Shown: positions 58,820 to 64,000 of the stretch, piece by piece
Position numbering within the stretch: the stretch's first letter is position 1
Layout: each line of letters opens with the position of its first letter
Assembly (NCBI GenBank): GCA_964415045.1
Contig: CAYPZL010000003.1
Location: 1-64,000, forward strand
DNA: 64,000 bases
Source: CAYPZL01 sp964415045
GTDB taxonomy: Bacteria; Planctomycetota; Phycisphaerae; Sedimentisphaerales; Anaerobacaceae
Direction of reading: 5' to 3'
Notes under the pieces: model-generated
Database searches by the model: none
Told to the model about the DNA's origin: nothing
Seen by the model: only the letters and a program-made list of their open reading frames with translations
Translations under genes and position numbers: made by a program

Positions 58820-59720
58820 AATCATATTTGGCGACAATCAGTTCTTCGGCATTAACCACATGTCAGAAGAGAGAGCTCAAGCTCGAGCGGAGCGTTTCAA
58901 AGACATCGGTGCTATCATCGACGTCATCGACAACGCGTATGCCTGTGGCATCCACGCCTTTATGTTCAACACGCACGATCGAGTGGGGGAACTGTGCGAC
59001 CATTTCCGCGCCCATCCAGGCAGGTATCGCGATCTTCGCCTGTATCCTTCGATGCCCTATGCACATAAATACGCGAACGCGGTGAATGAGAAGGGAATGG
59101 TGGGAGCTCTGAACGAATTCGTCCTCTCCGGTTGCAGTACAGGGCAGGTTGTAAGCACTCTCATCCGCGGCGGACGGACGGTTATCCACCGGGACATGCT
59201 TGAGGTTATGAAGCTGCTCGTCGATCTCGAGATGAGAATGTTCAGGGGACTCAACGTCAGAGCGGTGTTCTTGCAGAACATCGTCACTGACCTCTTGCTT
59301 GGGTTTAACGCGAAAGAGGTTTTCCTGGAATTCTGCAAGCACATCAAGACCAGATATCACGTTGAACCGGCCTTCATTACGACGAACATGCCCACGCTCG
59401 TGCGTTTTCTGCTCGCCAGTGGAATCAAGAATCCGATTGTGTGTTCCAGTATCAATAAGACCGGATTCGCGATGTGTCCCAACCAGGAGCAGTGCGAGAC
59501 GACGCTGGCGGAGAAGTCCTTCAGACCGATAGCGATGTCGGTATTCGCCTCGGGGACGATCCCTCCACGAGAGGCGATCGAGTACGTCTGTGGTCTTCCC
59601 AATATTCAATCGATCGTATTTGGTGCATCATCCAGACAGCACATTGAACACACTCGAGAGATGATTCGCTCGCGGTGGGATTTGGGAGCGTTCCTGGCTC
59701 GCCCCGCGGCGGTATCGTAG
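58797..59720 (+). CDS. TIM-barrel-like protein of unknown function
   Basis: A 307-residue cytoplasmic protein. It starts DRIIFGDNQFFGINHMSEE, then AYACGIHAFMFNTHDR and DLRLYPSMPYAHKYANA. Alternating strand and helix segments with conserved Asp, His, Asn and Glu at strand ends suggest a TIM barrel, similar in layout to aldolases or aldo-keto reductases. No specific family is recognised. AAGGA and GGGGAG precede the ATG. The 23-base overlap with the dehydrogenase gene suggests a shared pathway, possibly sugar-nucleotide synthesis. Confidence 0.6.
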   Translation: MEDKQVDRIIFGDNQFFGINHMSEERAQARAERFKDIGAIIDVIDNAYACGIHAFMFNTHDRVGELCDHFRAHPGRYRDLRLYPSMPYAHKYANAVNEKGMVGALNEFVLSGCSTGQVVSTLIRGGRTVIHRDMLEVMKLLVDLEMRMFRGLNVRAVFLQNIVTDLLLGFNAKEVFLEFCKHIKTRYHVEPAFITTNMPTLVRFLLASGIKNPIVCSSINKTGFAMCPNQEQCETTLAEKSFRPIAMSVFASGTIPPREAIEYVCGLPNIQSIVFGASSRQHIEHTREMIRSRWDLGAFLARPAAVS

Positions 59721-59761
59721 GGCTGCGATTGAGCCGGATACACTTTTCACGGAGGAACATC

Positions 59762-62215
59762 ATGAAGCGAATATGGATTGTTCTTGTTTTGGAAGCAACC
59801 TGTCAGGCGATGATGCCCGTGGTAGGGAATAAGAGTGTTTATCCCGAGACGACAACTCACGACAAGCGGCGCGCGGAACCGTTTGTCATGTCGGTGGATG
59901 GCACAATTGGAACTATTTCCATTTATCACGAAGGTGGCAGTGGTGAGATGCTCCTGGGTGTCTATCTGGGTGACACAACGCCGGACGTGCGTGTCGGCAT
60001 CACCCCTTGGACACCTGTCAGTGCGGACGAGGGGTGGCAAACTGTGGCTCTGGCGTACCCCTTGTGGGTCCCCGGAGGGACGCGGATCTGGCTCGCATGG
60101 GTCTTTGAGAAGAATCCCGGAATTCGATGTCAGATTGCATCGGCAGGATCGGTGGAATCCGACGAGGACTGGAACGCAGGCATGCCAGGTACCTTTGGAA
60201 GTGGCTGGCAGACCGATCGTAGTCATTCCATCTATGCCACGTATATCAGAGACGGGCATCCGATCATCAACGAGGTTCTTGTGAGAAATGATGTGTTTTC
60301 GCAGTGGCCTTTTATCGACCAGGACGGTACGAAACAGGGTTGGATCGAATTATACAACCCGACCAGCCTCCCGATTTCTCTGGGGGAGTATTATCTATCA
60401 GACAGCCCGGACGCCTTGCAGAAATGGGCCTTTCCCGACGTCGTCATGTGGCCGCATACGTATTTTCAGGTGTGGACCTCGGGCAAGGATCGCAGCGAGC
60501 CGGGGGGGGAACTGCACGCTTCCTTCAACCTGACGGACAGCGAGAGCGTTTTTCTCACGTACGCGACTCCAGACAATCAGATAGATATGCTCGAAGAAGT
60601 CAGAGTCCCTGTTGACCACTCGTACGGCCGATATCCCGATGGGGCCGGCGGATGGTACTTCTATACGAAGCCGACACCGAGATTTGCCAACACCTGGGAG
60701 AACAAGAAACGATTCGTTATCGACCAGAGACACGTTTCCCTGACGGTGGGGACCCGATGCCAACTGACCGTGACACCCCCTCGAGAAAGGGTGCTCTGGA
60801 GTTCCGACAATCCCCTCGTATGGGTCGATCCGGCCGGGGGGCTCCTGGCCGTGCAAGACGCTCTGAGAGAAGACGCTCAGGCAATGATCACGGCGCGCTC
60901 GGTTGATGGCGATTCTGTGGATTCCTGTGGGGTGACCATAGTCAATTGGCTGGCCAATCTCTCTGAGCTCAAGGTGGTGGCAACTCCATATGCATCTTAC
61001 ATCCTGGCGATGGAAGGGGATGATTTACTCTACACGATAGGCCGTGACTTATACAGTACCAGCGATGGGTTCAAAACCTCCCACTTCCTTTCTACGCTTC
61101 CCGAAGACCTGGATATTCCCAAGATGTTGGTAACACCCTTTGGCTATTTTGTGCAATGTGCCAAGACAATCTTCGAGTCTCATGATCTTGTCATATGGAC
61201 TCCCAGTTTCACGATGAACATGAGGGGTTTGGGTCATAGCCTTGCCTATCATTGGGAACCGGCATCGCAAACAGGGTACCTTTATGCGGGCGAATACTCC
61301 TCTGATCCCAACCATAGGCATCTGGTGTGCAGGGGTGTCTTTCCTGCCACGGGACAGCCGGTCTGGGAGGCCATCCTTGACTTTACGCCAATGTCCAAAT
61401 GGCGGAACGATAAATCCGTTCTGGACAGCGCCCGACACGTCCACACGGTTTCCGTTGATCCCTATACGGGACATGTCTGGGTCGGTACCGGAGACGATAA
61501 CGCACATTCAAGGTTGCTCTATTCGGATGATAACGGCGAGAGCTTCAGGGTCGTGGGCATGGGAAGTCAAGCCTGGCGCACTCTATCGATATGGTTTACG
61601 GAACGTTACGTGTACTGGTGCATGGACGCATGGGATGAACAATGCGTCTGGAGGATAGCGCGATCCCATGTGAACGAAGCGGGAGTCTGGCCCTGTCTGA
61701 CGCCCGAGTTAGGCTGGGGAACGACCAGGGTGGGTGTTACTTACTACGTTACAGCAAGTGAGACAGACTTGCATTTTCCCGTGCCTGTCGGCCACATCTA
61801 CACGGAGACCGAGGCGCGCACTTTGGACGCCGAGCACAGGGTGAGAGCCATAGACGATCCCGAATACGACTACAAAGAAGAGGTGGCCGAACTGCGTAAC
61901 GGTGCGCTTTGGTACCACTTGTGGGTGCATGATGACCGGGGCGATCCTATCCTGATCCTGGGACAGTCTGCAGAAGGGGCAAACCGGGACTACCGGGGCA
62001 GAGTCTTCGGAATCAAGGAGTTGCCTGACGGCAGTGTTGACGTTCAGGAACTGCTTTCCGTTAGCTCCATTAACCCCGAAACATACGATTCGCTCCTTCA
62101 ACTGGAGCCAAAGGCACAAGACGCGGACGGATATGTGTACTTCACGGGTGTTCACACGAATCACAGAGTCTACAAGACGAAACTAACGTGGGTAGACGAC
62201 CCATTACTTCGTTAG
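59762..62215 (+). CDS. Secreted protein with lamin-tail and beta-propeller-like domains
   Basis: An 817-residue exported protein with a short signal peptide (residues 1-16). Residues about 165-290 form a lamin-tail domain (INEVLVRNDVFSQWPF; WIELYNPTSLPISLGEYYLSD; HTYFQVWTSGKD). A BIG2-like segment follows (RHVSLTVGTRCQLTV; ERVLWSSDNPLVWVD), then a beta-propeller with BNR/Asp-box-like repeats (LYSTSDGFKTSHF; LLYSDDNGESFRVVG). No enzymatic site is certain; a surface adhesin or matrix-anchoring protein is likely. GGAGG lies 6 bases before the ATG. The 3' end has no clear terminator. Confidence 0.75.
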   Translation: MKRIWIVLVLEATCQAMMPVVGNKSVYPETTTHDKRRAEPFVMSVDGTIGTISIYHEGGSGEMLLGVYLGDTTPDVRVGITPWTPVSADEGWQTVALAYPLWVPGGTRIWLAWVFEKNPGIRCQIASAGSVESDEDWNAGMPGTFGSGWQTDRSHSIYATYIRDGHPIINEVLVRNDVFSQWPFIDQDGTKQGWIELYNPTSLPISLGEYYLSDSPDALQKWAFPDVVMWPHTYFQVWTSGKDRSEPGGELHASFNLTDSESVFLTYATPDNQIDMLEEVRVPVDHSYGRYPDGAGGWYFYTKPTPRFANTWENKKRFVIDQRHVSLTVGTRCQLTVTPPRERVLWSSDNPLVWVDPAGGLLAVQDALREDAQAMITARSVDGDSVDSCGVTIVNWLANLSELKVVATPYASYILAMEGDDLLYTIGRDLYSTSDGFKTSHFLSTLPEDLDIPKMLVTPFGYFVQCAKTIFESHDLVIWTPSFTMNMRGLGHSLAYHWEPASQTGYLYAGEYSSDPNHRHLVCRGVFPATGQPVWEAILDFTPMSKWRNDKSVLDSARHVHTVSVDPYTGHVWVGTGDDNAHSRLLYSDDNGESFRVVGMGSQAWRTLSIWFTERYVYWCMDAWDEQCVWRIARSHVNEAGVWPCLTPELGWGTTRVGVTYYVTASETDLHFPVPVGHIYTETEARTLDAEHRVRAIDDPEYDYKEEVAELRNGALWYHLWVHDDRGDPILILGQSAEGANRDYRGRVFGIKELPDGSVDVQELLSVSSINPETYDSLLQLEPKAQDADGYVYFTGVHTNHRVYKTKLTWVDDPLLR

Positions 62216-62315
62216 CACGGAAGGCGTGCCTGCCTGCGTCGGTTCCCGCGGGTTCGTTTGCTTCCCCAAGCATGGCGCCCCCAGTGCGATGCCATAGACT
62301 CCAGGAGGTTTCAAT

Positions 62316-62870
62316 ATGGCTGTGGATAGAGAGGTGTGTAGCAGCGTGAATGACAGAGCAAGCTGTCAGGGTGAACGTTCGTCGCTGATGTGTTGCTCGT
62401 TGCGGCCCGTGTGCCCGACCCGGCCCTACAAGTTGTTCTGGCAGGTGAGGAGCCGGGGCCTTCGTCAGGCGTTCCGCGTCACCGTCCTGAGGATTCGACG
62501 TGCCATCACGACTCACACCGGCACTCAGAGTCGGCCAAAGAGCAAAGCGCAGCCGTTGGAGGCATTGGATCTCAAACCCGGGGAACTGGTTCGCGTCAGG
62601 CCTGAGCCGGAGATCCTCGCGACGCTCGACAAATGCGACCAACACAAGGGCATGGCCTGGATGCCCATGATGCGCGACTGCTGTGGCAAGGAATTCAAGG
62701 TGTACAAGCGGGTCCAAAAGATCGTCCTCGAGAGTACGGGCGAAATTCGGAAACTGAAGAACACGGTGTTGCTTGAGAGCGCCATATGCAACGGGATCTA
62801 CGGGTGTGACCGATCCTGCTTCTTCTTCTGGAAAGAGGCATGGCTCGAACGCGCCGCGCCGCGCTCCTGA
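62316..62870 (+). CDS. Small Cys-rich protein, probable metal-binding, found in glycan loci
   Basis: A 184-residue protein. Residues 1-80 are basic and poorly conserved in appearance. From about 84 a compact domain reads ALDLKPGELVRVRP, then WMPMMRDCCGKEFKVYKRVQ and AICNGIYGCDRSCFFFWKEAW. Cysteines 122, 123, 158, 164 and 168 could bind zinc or an iron-sulfur cluster. I recall the pattern as a recurrent unannotated family beside glycosyltransferases, but assign no function. AGGAGGT lies 6 bases before the ATG. Confidence 0.65.
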   Translation: MAVDREVCSSVNDRASCQGERSSLMCCSLRPVCPTRPYKLFWQVRSRGLRQAFRVTVLRIRRAITTHTGTQSRPKSKAQPLEALDLKPGELVRVRPEPEILATLDKCDQHKGMAWMPMMRDCCGKEFKVYKRVQKIVLESTGEIRKLKNTVLLESAICNGIYGCDRSCFFFWKEAWLERAAPRS

Positions 62871-62974
62871 CGGATAATGAGCGTGTGGCAATACAACTCC
62901 TGTGCGACCTTTGAGAACAAAACGCATCACGGGAAGCAGTCGGTAGAACGCCTTGCTTCGCGCTTCCGCGTGAG

Positions 62975-64000
62975 ATGGAATACGATATGGGCTCCGGACT
63001 GACAGCTCTGAAGATGTTATTGCGGCCTCGTTACTCGTCCGGCGCGCAGATGCTTCCCGCTTACGAGCGGGCGTTTGCAAAGACCGTTGTCGGTATTGAC
63101 GTTCCCGCACTGGCGTTCGGCCGAGGCAGGGTCGCGCTGTGGTCGATTCTCAGTGCCATCGGCGCCGAGAAGGGGTTTGAGGTCGTCGTTCCGGCGTACA
63201 CGTGCGAAACCGTTCCCATGGCCGTCAAATTCGCCGGAGCCCGATGCGTTTACGCAGATGTCGAGATCGGACGCTACGATGTGCCCCTGCGTGGGGCGGC
63301 ACGTGCCCTGACCCAGGATACCCGGGCCGTCATTTGTCAGCATACCTACGGGATTCGCCAACCCGTACGAGACTGGATCGAGTGGACGTCGGAGCAAGGC
63401 GTCCTTCTGATTGAAGACAGGTGCCAGCTCATAGCCAACGGATCAAACGGAGATCCCGCTCCGATCCTGGCGGGGGCGGCGTATTTCAGCACTCATTTCA
63501 GCAAGCCGTATTCAACTGCACAGGGAGGGATGGCGGCCTTTTCGGACGCTGAGCTGTATGCCGGTGTCAAACGGATACGCGACAGCTTTTCCAACGACCA
63601 CACTTCACAACGCGCTCGCTCACTGGCCCTGCAAACGCTGCTCTACGCCGTCACAGTCCGACCGGCAACCAGGGCGATCGTTGGGAGGATTTTCCGTTGG
63701 GCTCAGCGTTCCGGCCTCATTCGTGGGACGGTCTCACACGATGAATACGGGGATGTCATGCCTGCTGACTATTTGTCGTGCGCTGCCAATTTCCACGCGG
63801 CCGTCGGCACCGGGGAACTCCTTCGCTGGCGCGCCAATCTTCAGCATCGCCGGCGTCTGACAAAGTTCTACCTGGACCACCTCGTCGCGCTCGGTGTGGA
63901 TCCGGATGCCTTCGGGGACGGAGAGGACGACCCCGTGCTTCTGATGGTGCCCCTGCTGGTGGCCAACAAGGACGAGGTCCTACGGCGAGCCGCCGGAAGG
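62975..64000 (+). CDS. DegT/DnrJ/EryC1/StrS-family PLP aminotransferase, 3' end outside window
   Basis: The first 342 codons of a pyridoxal-phosphate sugar aminotransferase-like protein; the frame is open at base 64000. Family features are FGRGRVALWSILSAIG near 48, VVPAYTCETVPMAVKFAGA near 70, LIEDRCQLIANG near 140 (Asp pairing with the PLP nitrogen) and the Lys-containing loop FSKPYSTAQGGMAAF near 175. It probably makes an amino sugar for the exopolysaccharide. Some members are dehydratases instead. Possible starts are ATG 62975 and 62987; neither has a strong ribosome site. Confidence 0.85.
   Translation, partial: MEYDMGSGLTALKMLLRPRYSSGAQMLPAYERAFAKTVVGIDVPALAFGRGRVALWSILSAIGAEKGFEVVVPAYTCETVPMAVKFAGARCVYADVEIGRYDVPLRGAARALTQDTRAVICQHTYGIRQPVRDWIEWTSEQGVLLIEDRCQLIANGSNGDPAPILAGAAYFSTHFSKPYSTAQGGMAAFSDAELYAGVKRIRDSFSNDHTSQRARSLALQTLLYAVTVRPATRAIVGRIFRWAQRSGLIRGTVSHDEYGDVMPADYLSCAANFHAAVGTGELLRWRANLQHRRRLTKFYLDHLVALGVDPDAFGDGEDDPVLLMVPLLVANKDEVLRRAAGR

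Overview
The window looks like a chromosomal segment of a Planctomycetota bacterium, most likely class Phycisphaerae. This is inference from gene content: Tat-exported Gfo/Idh/MocA oxidoreductases, DUF1080 and DUF2961 lipoproteins, a pseudopilin with the planctomycete-style leader, large secreted glycoside-hydrolase-like proteins, and long intergenic gaps with dispersed hairpin repeats. No rRNA, tRNA, CRISPR array or intact insertion sequence was recognised.

Bases 1-12,200 are a mixed region. They hold a Tat-exported oxidoreductase, a secreted sialate O-acetylesterase-like esterase, a glycosyltransferase, an APC-type amino-acid permease fused to a PTS EIIA-like domain, a pseudopilin, the housekeeping pair gyrA and holA, and a DUF1848 radical-SAM-like protein. 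GyrA has Gln and Gly at the two main quinolone-contact positions.

Bases 12,300-25,600 are a carbohydrate-utilisation island. It contains a GH172-like DUF2961 lipoprotein, a DUF1080 lipoprotein, a GH29-like plus beta-helix lipoprotein, a Tat-exported Gfo/Idh/MocA oxidoreductase, a Tat-exported TIM-barrel sugar isomerase-like protein, a large DUF6067-like glycoside hydrolase, and two tandem FucP-like permeases. Oxidoreductase, DUF1080 and TIM-barrel genes together resemble the 3-keto-glycoside route. The fucosidase-like and FucP-like genes suggest a deoxy-sugar-containing glycan. The second permease lacks the Asp equivalent to FucP Asp46. The island ends at a clear terminator, followed by a 178-bp MITE-like element with nested hairpins and 8-bp flanking direct repeats, inserted over the stop codon of a DUF481 outer-membrane protein gene. 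A decayed mscS fragment follows.

Bases 28,000 to the right edge are a large exopolysaccharide locus, nearly all on the + strand. It begins with export and control genes (Wza-like SLBB lipoprotein, Wzc-like tyrosine kinase, PHP-type phosphatase, Wzy/WaaL-like protein with a TPR tail). The unusual part follows: thiolase, HMG-CoA synthase and two separate halves of a MaoC-type hydratase, interleaved with a GNAT and a BioF2/FemAB-like acyltransferase, directly ahead of the Wzx flippase. All catalytic residues of the thiolase and HMG-CoA synthase are present and no HMG-CoA reductase is seen. The best reading is a local supply of a branched C6 acyl-CoA (HMG-CoA, perhaps dehydrated to 3-methylglutaconyl-CoA) for acylating a sugar or amino group of the polysaccharide. 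This is the main candidate for an undescribed system. The rest of the locus holds a second acyltransferase, polysaccharide deacetylase, secreted glycosidase-like protein, second Wzy, GT4, DUF362, CapK/PaaK-like ligase, (alpha/alpha)-barrel protein, DUF354, Gfo/Idh dehydrogenase, TIM-barrel protein, lamin-tail/beta-propeller protein, a Cys-rich protein, and a DegT-type aminotransferase cut by the window edge.
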